The notes: generated by a model not told the origin, from the sequence alone. A DNA stretch of 64,000 bases from Foetidibacter luteolus (GCF_009650435.1 NZ_VVIP01000057.1:1-64000), one strand, 5' to 3'. Positions 1 to 8,495 are shown, counted from the first letter of the stretch. A program made the numbers and translations.

Positions 1-410
1 ATTGATGATGTTCAAAAGCAGGTATTAAAACTCAATGTCCGAAGGACAGTTGCCGGTTACCGGATGCCGGTCTGTTGATGGGTAAAATGCAGGCATTGGT
101 TGGTAATTGATGATGTTCAAAAGCAGGTATTAAAACTCAATGTCCGAAGGACAGTTGCCGGTTACCGGTTACAGGATGCCGGTCTGTCGATGGGTAAAAT
201 GCAGGCATTGGTCGGTAATTGATGATGTTCAATAGCAAGTATTAAAACCAAATGCCCGAGAGCCGGTTGCCGGTTACCGGTTGCAGGATGCCGGTCTGTT
301 GATGGGTAAGATGCAGGCATTGTTTGGGAATTGATGATGTTCAAAAGCAGGTATTAAAACTTAATGCCCGAGAGACAGTTGCCGGTTACCGGTTGCCGGT
401 CTGGTTATTT
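1..410. repeat. Tandem repeat array, about 112-bp unit, about 3.6 copies
   Basis: Units begin with attgatgatgttc at positions 1, 106, 218 and 330, giving periods of 105, 112 and 112 bases. Each unit contains a GC-rich patch built from GCCGGTTACCGG-type words and then a tract with atgggtaaaatgcaggcatt. The array starts at the window edge, so it may be longer. The last unit is truncated near 400. Open frames across it are short and change between copies, so I read it as non-coding. Confidence 0.85.
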
Positions 411-411
411 T

Positions 412-552
412 TGCATACTTGATGGGCCGGGCAGAAGCAGATGCCGCGCTGTGGGAAAAGCCGCATAGCGAATCCAACCGCCGAACTGTGCGACGCAAGT
501 AAAGCCTCATATTTGCATTGTCGCTGGGCCCATAAGAATAAAAAAATGGCGA
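412..552 (-). repeat. Dispersed TTGCGTCGCA-family repeat, copy 1
   Basis: The core tgcgacgcaa lies at 489-498, so the copy is inverted. It is flanked by the family's other shared words: gggcccat near the T-rich end and gaaaagccgcatagcgaatcc at the other end. It lies between the tandem array and the first gene. Together with the array it accounts for the gene-free 1-657. Confidence 0.75.
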
Positions 553-657
553 AGCCATTTACACACTACGCAAGCTTTAACAACTCCGGCAGCCGATTTA
601 CACCGCTGCTGCATAATAAACCGGCCGCCAATCCGTTATCCAGCAAACTTACTATCC

Positions 658-1173
658 ATGCGCCTGACCATTTTACTTGCCGCCGTGCTCATTAGCAGTA
701 TTTCTTTTGGCCAGAAAAAATTTTCGTTCCAGGTAACAGGCCTGCCTGTAAGGCAGGGTATTATTTATAAACCTGTTACCAAACTGGACGGCAATATTGT
801 TGCACCGGTAAACGGAGCCCAGATTGAAACCGGGCAGGACTCCTGCTTTTCCTTAACTGACGGTGAAGTAACAGCGGTGTTTGACCTGGGCGATGAATAT
901 GCCTGTGTGGTGCGCTACGCTAACAATATGCGCATGACTTATGCTGGCCTTAAGGATGTGGATGGGGAAATAAGCCGGGGGCAACTGATACGCAAAGGCA
1001 CCTTTATTGGTCTGCTGAACAAGCAGGAAAAAGTGGGATCGCTTACGTTTATGCTTACCAACCAAAAAGGCGCTAACCTGGCCTTTGACAAAATAATCGC
1101 GTTTATTAAAAAGAACATGAAAGGCAGTTACCAGTACCGGGCAACGCCGGTTTTAACGGCAGCAGTACGTTGA
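658..1173 (+). CDS. Secreted protein with degenerate M23 (LytM-like) peptidase fold
   Basis: A protein of 171 residues with a signal peptide (about residues 1-18, ending FGQ). Residues 75-165 follow the pattern of the M23/LytM beta fold: GEVTAVFDLGDEYACVVRYA, then a segment like YxxLKDVDGEISRGQLIRKG, then GSLTFML where active enzymes have LHFE. The zinc ligands of M23 enzymes (HxxxD and HxH) are not seen, so it is probably not a peptidase. It may be a non-catalytic activator or wall-binding protein, in the way EnvC or NlpD work, but that role is inference. It is followed after about 100 bases by ddl, which has its own promoter-like box. Confidence 0.7.
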   Translation: MRLTILLAAVLISSISFGQKKFSFQVTGLPVRQGIIYKPVTKLDGNIVAPVNGAQIETGQDSCFSLTDGEVTAVFDLGDEYACVVRYANNMRMTYAGLKDVDGEISRGQLIRKGTFIGLLNKQEKVGSLTFMLTNQKGANLAFDKIIAFIKKNMKGSYQYRATPVLTAAVR

Positions 1174-1240
1174 CTACTCTAAGAGTTTATTAAATATCTC
1201 CCGTCGGCATTTTGCCCCGTTCTTTAGTTGCAATCCTCTT

Positions 1241-1248
1241 TATCTTTG
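1241..1248 (+). promoter_or_regulatory. Bacteroidota -7 box (TATCTTTG) for ddl
   Basis: TATCTTTG matches the TAnnTTTG element of the Bacteroidota housekeeping sigma factor. It sits 27 bases before the ATG at 1276. No clear -33 TTTG at the usual spacing was found. It supports the start at 1276, because the alternative upstream start at 1228 would lie before the transcription start. Confidence 0.55.
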
Positions 1249-1275
1249 GCGGCAACAAACAATTTTATATATCTG

Positions 1276-2253
1276 ATGAAAAAAAAGATAGCCCTTGTTA
1301 CCGGCGGGTATAGCGGCGAAGCTGAGATTAGTTATTTAAGCGCCATTACAGTTGGCAATAATATTGACACTGAAAAGTTTGACTACTACAAAATTGACAT
1401 ACACCCGGATGGATGGAATTATGTTGATGCGGCAGGCAATAAAACCGCTGTTGACAAAAGTGATTTTACCATTAACCTTGCCGGCGAAAAAATAAAGTTT
1501 GACGCGGCACTGATGTGCATTCACGGAACGCCGGGCGAAGATGGAAAACTACAGGGCTATTTCGATATGCTTAACCTGCCCTATACAAGTTGCGACGCAG
1601 CTACATCCGCACTTACCTTCAATAAAAGATATACAGTGGCCGTGGCCGCTTTTGGCGGTATCAATGTGGCAAAATCATTGCATATTTTTAAGTATGCACC
1701 GGTTTCTGCAGAGGCCATTTTGCAACAATTGACGTTGCCGGTGTTTGTTAAGCCCAATAACGGCGGCAGCAGCATTGGTATGAGCAAGGTTACCGAAGCC
1801 ACCGCCCTGGAAGCGGCACTGGAAAAAGCCTTTAAGGAAGACAACCAGGTGCTGGTGGAGGAGTTTATTGCCGGACGGGAGTTTACCATTGGCGTATTTA
1901 AAACCAAAGGCGAAATAATTCCGCTGCCAATTACCGAAATAATTACAAAAAAGGATTTCTTTGACTATGAAGCCAAATACCTGGGCGCCAGTGAAGAAAT
2001 AACACCCGCCAAAGTAGAGGAAGCCATAGCCGAAAAAGTAAGGGCCGCCGCCAGGAAAGTATATGAATTACTAAACTGCAGGGGTATTGTGCGCATTGAT
2101 TTTATTTACAACGAGGCCAAAGGCGAACCCTTTATGCTGGAAGTGAACACGGTACCGGGCCAAAGTGAAGCCAGCATTGTGCCGCAACAGGTAAAGGCCA
2201 AAGGATGGGCATTGAAGGAGTTTTATACCGCCGTTATTGAAGAAGCGGTGTAA
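1276..2253 (+). CDS. ddl: D-alanine--D-alanine ligase
   Basis: The 325-residue product is a cytoplasmic ATP-grasp ligase that joins two D-alanines for peptidoglycan precursor synthesis. Visible signatures are the N-terminal GGYSGEAEIS loop, the flexible serine loop NNGGSSIGM, the ATP-grasp segment VEEFIAGREFTIGVF, and the C-terminal metal-binding EVNTVPGQSEASIVPQQ. The length fits the family (300-370). I chose the ATG at 1276 because it begins MKKKIALVTGG and follows a promoter box; upstream in-frame codons would add a non-conserved leader. The PASTA and rhodanese genes follow on the same strand, a common Bacteroidota grouping. Confidence 0.95.
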   Translation: MKKKIALVTGGYSGEAEISYLSAITVGNNIDTEKFDYYKIDIHPDGWNYVDAAGNKTAVDKSDFTINLAGEKIKFDAALMCIHGTPGEDGKLQGYFDMLNLPYTSCDAATSALTFNKRYTVAVAAFGGINVAKSLHIFKYAPVSAEAILQQLTLPVFVKPNNGGSSIGMSKVTEATALEAALEKAFKEDNQVLVEEFIAGREFTIGVFKTKGEIIPLPITEIITKKDFFDYEAKYLGASEEITPAKVEEAIAEKVRAAARKVYELLNCRGIVRIDFIYNEAKGEPFMLEVNTVPGQSEASIVPQQVKAKGWALKEFYTAVIEEAV

Positions 2254-2261
2254 AAAATAGT

Positions 2262-2490
2262 CATAAAGACAGGGAAGTCATAGAAGGCAGGAAGTCATGG
2301 AAGGCAGGAAGTCATGGAGTCATAAAGCCAGGAAAAGTCATAGACGTCCGCAGAACAACATAAGGATTAAGAAAAGCCGTATAGTAAATGGCTTCACACT
2401 TATTGACTTTTTTGACTTATCGGCTTAAACTTATTGACTTTATGACCTATTGACTTTTTGACTTCATGACCTGTTGACTTTAGTGACTTT
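2262..2490. repeat. Low-complexity quasi-palindromic region rich in GTCATAAAG / CTTTATGAC
   Basis: The left half (2262-2345) repeats agtcatggaaggcagga-type words. The right half (2398-2490) repeats ttattgactttatgacc-type words that are roughly the reverse complement. The two halves could pair into a long imperfect hairpin. The same vocabulary appears near 4540-4590 upstream of the Nudix gene. This fills most of the 317-base gap between ddl and the PASTA gene; I see no gene in it. Confidence 0.6.
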
Positions 2491-2570
2491 ATTAAAATAT
2501 TTAACAACCAACGTGTATCTTTCATTCTGCATATTATTCTGAAACTGGTACTCGTTTAAAAAATCAGCTC

Positions 2571-3416
2571 TTGTTTAAATTCATTACGCAAAAATCTTTT
2601 TTGATAAACCTTTTGGTGGTACTTGTGCTTGCCGTTGTTGCTGTATTGCTGTTTTTTGGCTCGCTGGGCTGGCTTACCAACCATAATTCCATTGAAAAAG
2701 TACCGTCTGTTATCGGCAAAAATGTGGAAGAAGCGAAGAAGATACTGGAAGCCCGTGGGTTTGATGTAGAAGTGCAGGATTCAGTTTACATAGATACAAC
2801 CGCCAAGCTGGCCGTTGTTAAGCAATCCCCCGAGCCTGATGCTTCTGTTAAAGAGCACCGCACCATTTACCTTACCATTAACAGGGATGTAGCGCCTGAA
2901 GTGGAGATGCCCGATCTTCGCGGTTTTTCTTTTAAAAGCGCCCAATTGTACCTGCAGAGCCTGGGCTTAAAAATGGGCGACACTACCTATAAGCCGGATA
3001 TTGCTAAAAATTCTGTTCTGGACCAGCAGTACAATGGCAAATCCATAGCGCCGGGCACTAAAATAAGTATGGGCAGTCCCATCGGGTTGGTGATAGGCAG
3101 CGGTGTAGGCAGCACTTTCATTAACGTACCTGATTTAACGGGTATGACGGTTAAAGATGCTCGTAACTTTTTAAGCGCCATGAGCATTGGCATCAGCACC
3201 ATTAACCCCGAAAGCGGCGAGAATATTGAAAGCCAGGAAAATGCCTATATTGTGCGCCAAAGCCCGGAGCCATATAATATGCTGGATGAGGGGCAGATGG
3301 TGACCAACAAAATTAGGGCCGGGCAGTTAATTGACATCTGGATAAGCAATACAAAACCTGTGGTTGATTCAGCCGGCATTATTAGTCAGCCGCCCGCAGA
3401 ACCGCAGGAAAACTAA
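2571..3416 (+). CDS. Membrane-anchored protein with three PASTA domains
   Basis: The 281-residue protein has a short cytoplasmic N-terminus, one membrane helix (about residues 11-35), and three PASTA repeats in the periplasm (roughly 44-106, 112-175 and 185-255), each opening with a VPSVIG, MPDLRG or VPDLTG motif. PASTA domains are known to bind muropeptides or the transpeptidase domain of PBPs. Unlike Firmicutes PASTA kinases there is no kinase domain. The start codon appears to be TTG, since no in-frame ATG or GTG precedes the membrane helix. TATCTTTC at 2515-2522 is a possible -7 box. The position behind ddl fits a cell-wall role. Confidence 0.85.
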   Translation: MFKFITQKSFLINLLVVLVLAVVAVLLFFGSLGWLTNHNSIEKVPSVIGKNVEEAKKILEARGFDVEVQDSVYIDTTAKLAVVKQSPEPDASVKEHRTIYLTINRDVAPEVEMPDLRGFSFKSAQLYLQSLGLKMGDTTYKPDIAKNSVLDQQYNGKSIAPGTKISMGSPIGLVIGSGVGSTFINVPDLTGMTVKDARNFLSAMSIGISTINPESGENIESQENAYIVRQSPEPYNMLDEGQMVTNKIRAGQLIDIWISNTKPVVDSAGIISQPPAEPQEN

Positions 3417-3430
3417 TAAAGAACGTAATT

Positions 3431-3739
3431 ATGCAAAACATAACCGTAGAAGAATTAAAAGCCAGGCTTGATGCAGGGGAAAAAGTGAACCTGCTGGATG
3501 TACGTGAAGAGTATGAAAGGGCAGAATTTAACATTGGTGGCACCCATGTGCCATTGGGCAAAGTGCAAAGCATGCAGCTTGACGAGGTTGAACCCTGGAA
3601 AGATGAAGAAGTAGTGCTTTATTGCCGCAGCGGCAACCGCAGCGGTATTGCAGCGCTGTTTTTAGAACAACTGGGTTATAAAAACACCAAAAACCTGGTA
3701 GGCGGTATGCTTGCCTGGAAAGATAAGTTTGGCGGGTAA
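3431..3739 (+). CDS. Single-domain rhodanese-like protein
   Basis: A 102-residue cytoplasmic rhodanese domain. The active-site loop is YCRSGNRSG with the catalytic cysteine at residue 65, and the structural motif LLDVREEYE is present near residue 21. Such proteins carry persulfide sulfur on the cysteine; the acceptor is unknown here. It starts 15 bases after the PASTA stop codon, so the two are probably cotranscribed. A hairpin at 3941 lies downstream, beyond a repeat element. Confidence 0.9.
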   Translation: MQNITVEELKARLDAGEKVNLLDVREEYERAEFNIGGTHVPLGKVQSMQLDEVEPWKDEEVVLYCRSGNRSGIAALFLEQLGYKNTKNLVGGMLAWKDKFGG

Positions 3740-3799
3740 TATATTCGTCTGATTGAATTTTTTTGGGGCTTTGAGCAGCAGGAATACAATGCAGCTTTT

Positions 3800-3882
3800 G
3801 TCCCGGCTGTCCGTTGCAACTCCGCCACAGGGCCGGAGCACAGCGCCTTCAGCGGGGTTTTCACTTCCATCCGGCAGCCCGT
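3800..3882 (-). repeat. Variant of the AGCGGAAAGCCCGAC-family repeat
   Basis: The segment reads tccgccacagggccggagca and then ccttcagcggggttttcacttccatccgg, which matches in order the parts of the better copies at 43908 and 56656. The arm that would carry the CCCGAC box is diverged. It is intergenic, between the rhodanese gene and its terminator. Confidence 0.55.
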
Positions 3883-3940
3883 CATCAACATATCGTTGAC
3901 CCGGGCCTGTAGATACACCAAAAAGAATGATCAACATTTG

Positions 3941-3968
3941 AAAGCCCCTTTCCGGGCTTTTGTTTTTT
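3941..3968. terminator. Bidirectional terminator between rhodanese and Nudix genes
   Basis: A 7-bp stem AAAGCCC / GGGCTTT with a 6-base loop is followed by TTGTTTTTT on the plus strand. It overlaps the stop codon of the convergent Nudix gene and can serve both genes. Confidence 0.7.
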
Positions 3969-4530
3969 AAACAACCAGCCCGCCTTCCTGCAGCAAAAGC
4001 CTGGTTTTAAGGATAGCGATAACCGATACTGAATCTGTAATTGTACCGTTGTTTACCATTTGGCAGGCATCCTCAAAAGGTAATTTTTTTACTGTTAATT
4101 GTTCTGTTTCTTCAGGCATCGCTTCATGCTGAGAAAGACCGGTTGCCACATATACGTGGCCAAATTCATCGCTTACAGAATTGGAGAGGTGCATATCCGC
4201 AATCTTTACCCAGTTTTTTGCTTTAAGACCGGTTTCTTCCAACAACTCCCTTTTGGCAGTATCGAGCGGGTCCTCCCCCAGCGGGCAACCGCCTTCCGGT
4301 ATTTCCCAACTGTATTGGCCAAGCGCAAAACGAAACTGCCCCACCAGGTAGGTATTCATCTCCGCATCCAGGGGCACAACCCCTATGGCAAGCGTTTTAA
4401 AATGCACTTTTCCATATATCCCTTTTCCGCCGGATGGGTTGATAACATCATACTCTGTTACACTAATCCAGTTGTTGTCGTACACCGGTTTTTCATTAAG
4501 AACAGTCCAGGGGTTGTGTTGCTCATTCAT
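3967..4530 (-). CDS. Nudix hydrolase, ADP-ribose pyrophosphatase type
   Basis: A 187-residue cytoplasmic enzyme with an intact Nudix box at residues 80-102 (G-x5-E-x7-RELLEET-GL), including all metal-binding glutamates. The preceding WEIPEGG is typical of ADP-ribose or related nucleoside-diphosphate-sugar hydrolases. The exact substrate cannot be told from sequence. The gene converges on the rhodanese gene and shares its terminator. A TATCTTTA box on the minus strand (4607-4614) is a possible -7 element about 77 bases upstream. Confidence 0.88.
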   Translation of the reverse strand: MNEQHNPWTVLNEKPVYDNNWISVTEYDVINPSGGKGIYGKVHFKTLAIGVVPLDAEMNTYLVGQFRFALGQYSWEIPEGGCPLGEDPLDTAKRELLEETGLKAKNWVKIADMHLSNSVSDEFGHVYVATGLSQHEAMPEETEQLTVKKLPFEDACQMVNNGTITDSVSVIAILKTRLLLQEGGLVV

Positions 4531-4780
4531 AGAAAGTAGTTAAGTCATAAAGTCATTTAGCCAGAAAAGTCGGTAAGTAACAAAGCCAGTAAGTTGTTGC
4601 CAGGGCTAAAGATAAGAGCAACACGCCAATGGATGATTTGAATGGTAAAGAAATCATCACAAGATAACAGCGGTGGGCATGAAAATACCATACTGCCTAT
4701 AACTGCTTGCTTACAGCAGTTAACCGGCCAAGAACAAAGCAGGTCTTTTGCACCCCACAGTTTTCATCCTGTGCTTTGAT

Positions 4781-4996
4781 TTAAATTTTATAATTACCCT
4801 TCTTCAAAAGATAACGCTGAATAAATGAACCTATAAAAGCAAAAAGCACCCCATTCAATATTGCGGCAATAACAACTATACCGGGCGCAAGCTCATCTGA
4901 TGGTGGAATATTGGGAAGGAAAAATATTTTAAATACTAAAAGAAAACCAGTTAGCCCCAGGATAAAACCGCTGATTTTGCCTGTTTTGTTTTTCAT
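4781..4996 (-). CDS. Small membrane protein, two helices (unknown function)
   Basis: A 71-residue protein with two hydrophobic segments (about residues 8-28 and 38-60) joined by a short loop PPSDELAPG, and a basic C-terminus. I do not recognise a family. I start it at the ATG (4994-4996) instead of extending further upstream because a well-formed promoter ends just before it. It stands alone between the Nudix and ThuA genes. Confidence 0.7.
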   Translation of the reverse strand: MKNKTGKISGFILGLTGFLLVFKIFFLPNIPPSDELAPGIVVIAAILNGVLFAFIGSFIQRYLLKKGNYKI

Positions 4997-5032
4997 AATT
5001 GATAAGTTTAAAGGTTTTGAAATATAGTCGTA

Positions 5033-5063
5033 CAAATGTATCCAAAGCACTTTGAAAAACAAA
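5033..5063 (-). promoter_or_regulatory. Bacteroidota promoter TTTG-N19-TACATTTG
   Basis: Read on the minus strand, TTTG is followed by exactly 19 bases and then TACATTTG, matching both halves of the phylum consensus. It lies 36 bases before the ATG of the small membrane protein at 4996. Confidence 0.7.
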
Positions 5064-5149
5064 GTATCTTTTAAAAAAATATTTCCCGGATTTTCGGTCA
5101 TCCAGGCTGGGGCAAATAGCATTAGATAAAGAACCCGCAATGTTGTGGG

Positions 5150-5238
5150 ATGCTGGCTCTTTTGCTGCGTAAAGCGTTGGAGTAAAAGAGTGCGACGCAA
5201 GCAAAGCCTCATAGCAGCTATACTGCCGGGCCCATAAA
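5150..5238 (-). repeat. Dispersed TTGCGTCGCA-family repeat, copy 2
   Basis: The core tgcgacgcaa is at 5191-5200 in the inverted orientation, with tgccgggcccataaaaa at the far end, as in other copies. It lies between a small membrane protein gene and the ThuA gene. Confidence 0.75.
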
Positions 5239-5275
5239 AATTTCCAACGTAATGATGAATACTGTCAATACCCGG

Positions 5276-6007
5276 TTATGGATTGGTATCGCCCATGGCA
5301 TATTGTATTCCGCCCAGTAAATGCTGCAGGTACAGCGGGTCTTTATAAGATTCTTTGGTATGGCCAAGTTCTGTATAGAAAGCCCTGCCGCCATCAAAAT
5401 CATGGTACCAGCTCATGGGGTGGTAGTTGCCGTTTTCACCGCCCTGGTAACTGCTTTCATCAATGGTTATCAAAACATGCACATCGTTATCCAGTTGCAG
5501 AGATTTGAAATTGTACCATTCATCCCAACGCTTCCAGGTGGCAGGTAAATGTTTGGTGGCAATAAAATTTTTATCTACCACGTTTAGTACAGCTTCCTGC
5601 TGCTTTGGGTGGCTTTTAAACTGAGCGCCCACCAGCTTATTGTACCAGGGCCAGTCGTACTCGGTATCTGTAGCGGAATGCACACCTGCAAAGCCCCCTC
5701 CATCCTGGATATACTTTTCAAAAGCTACCTGCTCAGCCTGGCCCAGTACATTCATGGTGGTATTCAGAAAAATAACCGCGTTGTATTGCTTAAGGTTATC
5801 GCTGTTAAATTTAGTGCTGTCTGTAGTAGTGTCAACAGCAAAACCGTGCAGGCTGCCCAGTTGCTGAATAGCGGCAATGCCTTCCGGTATAGCATCGTGG
5901 TGAAAGCCGGCTGTTTTACTAAACACCAAAACCTTTTTGGCAGGCTGGGCGGCAAGCATAGTAACAGATGATACCAGCAAAAGGCAAAGCAATAGTTGTT
6001 TGTTCAT
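5276..6007 (-). CDS. Secreted ThuA-like domain protein
   Basis: A 243-residue protein with a signal peptide (about 1-20, ending MLAAQ) and a ThuA domain, a class I glutamine-amidotransferase-like fold. Family landmarks are KTAGFHHDAIPEG, GGGFAGVHSATDTEYDWPWY, and the C-terminal HDFDGGRAFYTELGHTKESY. ThuA-like proteins are linked to trehalose and keto-sugar use, but the biochemical activity is not established. It is transcribed divergently from a Gfo/Idh/MocA oxidoreductase and a DUF1080 protein, frequent partners of ThuA in Bacteroidota. Confidence 0.88.
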   Translation of the reverse strand: MNKQLLLCLLLVSSVTMLAAQPAKKVLVFSKTAGFHHDAIPEGIAAIQQLGSLHGFAVDTTTDSTKFNSDNLKQYNAVIFLNTTMNVLGQAEQVAFEKYIQDGGGFAGVHSATDTEYDWPWYNKLVGAQFKSHPKQQEAVLNVVDKNFIATKHLPATWKRWDEWYNFKSLQLDNDVHVLITIDESSYQGGENGNYHPMSWYHDFDGGRAFYTELGHTKESYKDPLYLQHLLGGIQYAMGDTNP

Positions 6008-6217
6008 AAGTTGAATAATTTGAGTGGCGTAAACTTAGTAAAACTCCGTTAACAAAACTTACAGCCGGCAAATGAAACAGGCACGTCTGCCGAAATTTTA
6101 GGGATTGTGATTGCTGCACTTCATTTTGCCTTAAATTAGTGCGTTCATTAACGCTGCAGCTACAGTTAAACCTAAGAGAGTAATAACATTTCACGCTAAC
6201 TAAAACAAACCTTGTCA

Positions 6218-7534
6218 ATGAAACGAAGGGATTTTCTGCAATCATCCTCCACGCTGTTAGCTGGTGCGGGGCTTGCTTCTTTTTTACCAATCGATGTGTT
6301 GGCCAAAAAGGCCATATCTGCCAACGACAAAATTAACGTTGCCGCCATAGGCATTAAGGGTATGGGCTGGGCCGACTTAACAGCCCTGCTGAAACTGCCC
6401 GAAGTGCAGTGTATTGCCCTTTGCGATGTAGATAAGAATGTGCTGGACAGCCGCGTTGCCGAGCTGGCCAAACAAAACATTAAAGTAGCCGCCTACAGCG
6501 ATTACCGCCAGGTACTGGCCAACAAAGATGTTGACGTAGTGGTAATAGGAACGCCCGACCACTGGCATTGCCTTATTATGAACGAAGCCTGCGAAGCCGG
6601 CAAAGATGTTTATGTGGAAAAACCTGCAGGTAATTCCATTATAGAATGCAGGGCCATGGTGGCGGCGCAAAAAAAATACAACCGCGCCGTACAGGTAGGC
6701 CAGTGGCAGCATAGCAACAAGCACTACCAGGATGCCATGGACTTTGTGCACTCCGGCCAACTGGGCCAGGTACGCCTTGTTAAAGCCTGGGCTTACCAGG
6801 GCTGGATGAAATCTGTACCTGTACAACCGGATAGCGCACCACCCGCAGGAGTAGATTATAAAATGTGGCTGGGCCCTGCCAAAACAAGGCCTTTTAACCC
6901 CAACCGCTTTCACTTTAATTTTCGCTGGTACTGGGATTATGCCGGCGGCCTGATGACAGACTGGGGCGTTCACATGATTGACTATGCACTGGCAGGTATG
7001 AAAGCAGAATTGCCCAACAGCATTATGGCAAGCGGCGGCAAATTTGCCTACCCCGACGATGCCGAGGAAACACCAGACACACTTACCACGGTTTATGAAT
7101 TTAATGGCTTTAATATGCTATGGGAGCATGCTACCGGCATTAACGATGGCCCTTACCTTCGCGACCACGGCGTTGCATTTATAGGAAATAACGGAACGCT
7201 GGTGGTTGACCGTGGCGGATGGGAAGTAATACCCGAAAAAATAAACGGCGAACTTAAAATGCAGGCGGTGGAACGCCAGCAAAGGGTTGACAATGGCCTG
7301 GAACTGCATGCCAAAAACTTTATTGAAGTAGTTAAGAGCAGAAAGTTTGAAGACCTGCATGCCCCTATTCAGTTGGGCGCACATGTTGCTACGGTTTGCC
7401 AGATGGGTAATATTGCTTTCCGCTCGGGTAAAAAAGTGTATTGGGACAAAGCGAAGGGAGAATTTACTGACAGCGAAGCCAACAAGTACCTTGCAGCGGA
7501 GTATCATAACGGGTATAAAATTCCAAAACCATAA
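6218..7534 (+). CDS. Tat-exported Gfo/Idh/MocA family oxidoreductase
   Basis: A 438-residue NAD(P)-dependent sugar oxidoreductase. It opens with a twin-arginine signal (KRRDFLQSS, cleaved about residue 31). The Rossmann nucleotide-binding loop AAIGIKGMG follows at about 42-50, and the catalytic EKP motif is at 134-136. Family members oxidise or reduce sugar hydroxyls, often at C3. The Tat signal implies that the folded enzyme acts in the periplasm with bound cofactor. I use the ATG at 6218; a TTG two codons upstream is less likely. It is the first gene of a pair with the DUF1080 protein at 7701. Confidence 0.9.
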   Translation: MKRRDFLQSSSTLLAGAGLASFLPIDVLAKKAISANDKINVAAIGIKGMGWADLTALLKLPEVQCIALCDVDKNVLDSRVAELAKQNIKVAAYSDYRQVLANKDVDVVVIGTPDHWHCLIMNEACEAGKDVYVEKPAGNSIIECRAMVAAQKKYNRAVQVGQWQHSNKHYQDAMDFVHSGQLGQVRLVKAWAYQGWMKSVPVQPDSAPPAGVDYKMWLGPAKTRPFNPNRFHFNFRWYWDYAGGLMTDWGVHMIDYALAGMKAELPNSIMASGGKFAYPDDAEETPDTLTTVYEFNGFNMLWEHATGINDGPYLRDHGVAFIGNNGTLVVDRGGWEVIPEKINGELKMQAVERQQRVDNGLELHAKNFIEVVKSRKFEDLHAPIQLGAHVATVCQMGNIAFRSGKKVYWDKAKGEFTDSEANKYLAAEYHNGYKIPKP

Positions 7535-7560
7535 ATTGGTTGCAGCAAGAAAAGAGCGGC

Positions 7561-7655
7561 AATTTTTATGTACCCGGCGGCATATTGCTATGGAATCGTT
7601 CCTTGCGTCGCACTCTTGTACTGCAAATCATTGGGCAGCAACACTCGTACTGTTG
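7561..7655 (+). repeat. Dispersed TTGCGTCGCA-family repeat, copy 3
   Basis: Core at 7603-7612, preceded by tttttatgtacccggcgg and followed by ctcttgtactgca. Its closest relative is the copy at 29457, which shares the tacccgg variant and the ttcc before the core. It separates the oxidoreductase and DUF1080 genes. Confidence 0.75.
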
Positions 7656-7700
7656 TTCAATTCGTAAGACTAAATCATCATTCTTCAAAAAAAGAGAAAC

Positions 7701-8471
7701 ATGCGTAAGAAAATTTTCTCATTGGGTGGCATTTTAATCACCGTACTCTCCCTATCGGCACAGAACAACAACATGAAACCGGAGTACACGGAATATTATG
7801 AACCTGTGCCACGTAAAGTAACACCCGGCGCCAATGCCGGCGAAGCACCGTCAGACGCTGTTGTGCTGTTTGACGGCAAAAGCCTTGACCAGTGGATTTC
7901 CGTTAGCGACACCACAAAACCCGCCGGCTGGAAAGTAGCCAACGGCATTGTAACCGTTGACAAAAAAATGGGCGACATAAGGACCAAACAGCGCTTCAAC
8001 GATTTTCAGTTGCACATAGAGTTCCTGATACCCGATTATATTACCGGCAGTGGCCAGGCCCGTGGCAACAGCGGCGTATTTCTTGCCGCTAATGAAGGCG
8101 GCGCCGAATACGAATTGCAGGTATTGGACAACTACGAAAACAAAACTTACGTAAACGGACAGGCAGGCAGCATTTACAAACAAAAGCCGCCATTGGTTAA
8201 CGCCAATAAAAAACCCGGCGAATGGCAGTACTATGATGTTGTTTGGACAGCGCCCCGTTTTAACGCAGACGGCATGCTGATTACGCCAGCCCGCATTACC
8301 GTTTTGTTTAATGGTGTACTGGTACAAAACAACTTTGAACTAAAGGGCAATACCCCTTATATCGGCCTGCCGGTGTATAAGGCACATGGCCCCTCTCCCA
8401 TCAAGTTGCAATCTCATGGCGACCCCAGCGAGCCCATCAGCTACCGCAACATTTGGGTAAGACCTTTGTAA
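7701..8471 (+). CDS. Secreted DUF1080 (3-keto-disaccharide hydrolase-like) protein
   Basis: A 256-residue protein with a signal peptide (1-20) and a concanavalin-like DUF1080 domain. Signature segments include VVLFDGKSLDQWIS, FQLHIEFLIPDY, GNSGVFLAANE, YELQVLDNYENKTYVNGQAG and GPIKLQSHGDP-like PSPIKLQSHGDP. Proteins of this family are reported to cleave 3-keto-glycosides made by Gfo/Idh/MocA oxidoreductases. That fits the oxidoreductase immediately upstream and the divergent ThuA gene. The substrate sugar is unknown. A strong terminator follows. Confidence 0.9.
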   Translation: MRKKIFSLGGILITVLSLSAQNNNMKPEYTEYYEPVPRKVTPGANAGEAPSDAVVLFDGKSLDQWISVSDTTKPAGWKVANGIVTVDKKMGDIRTKQRFNDFQLHIEFLIPDYITGSGQARGNSGVFLAANEGGAEYELQVLDNYENKTYVNGQAGSIYKQKPPLVNANKKPGEWQYYDVVWTAPRFNADGMLITPARITVLFNGVLVQNNFELKGNTPYIGLPVYKAHGPSPIKLQSHGDPSEPISYRNIWVRPL

Positions 8472-8495
8472 TTCGGCTCTTTACTTACTAATCAC

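Noticed and set aside
1..410. Possible CRISPR array
   Set aside because: The units are over 100 bases and similar throughout, with no short repeat plus unique spacer pattern, and no cas genes are present.
441..695. An 84-codon frame before the first gene
   Set aside because: It lies across a family repeat and overlaps the real signal-peptide gene in another frame.
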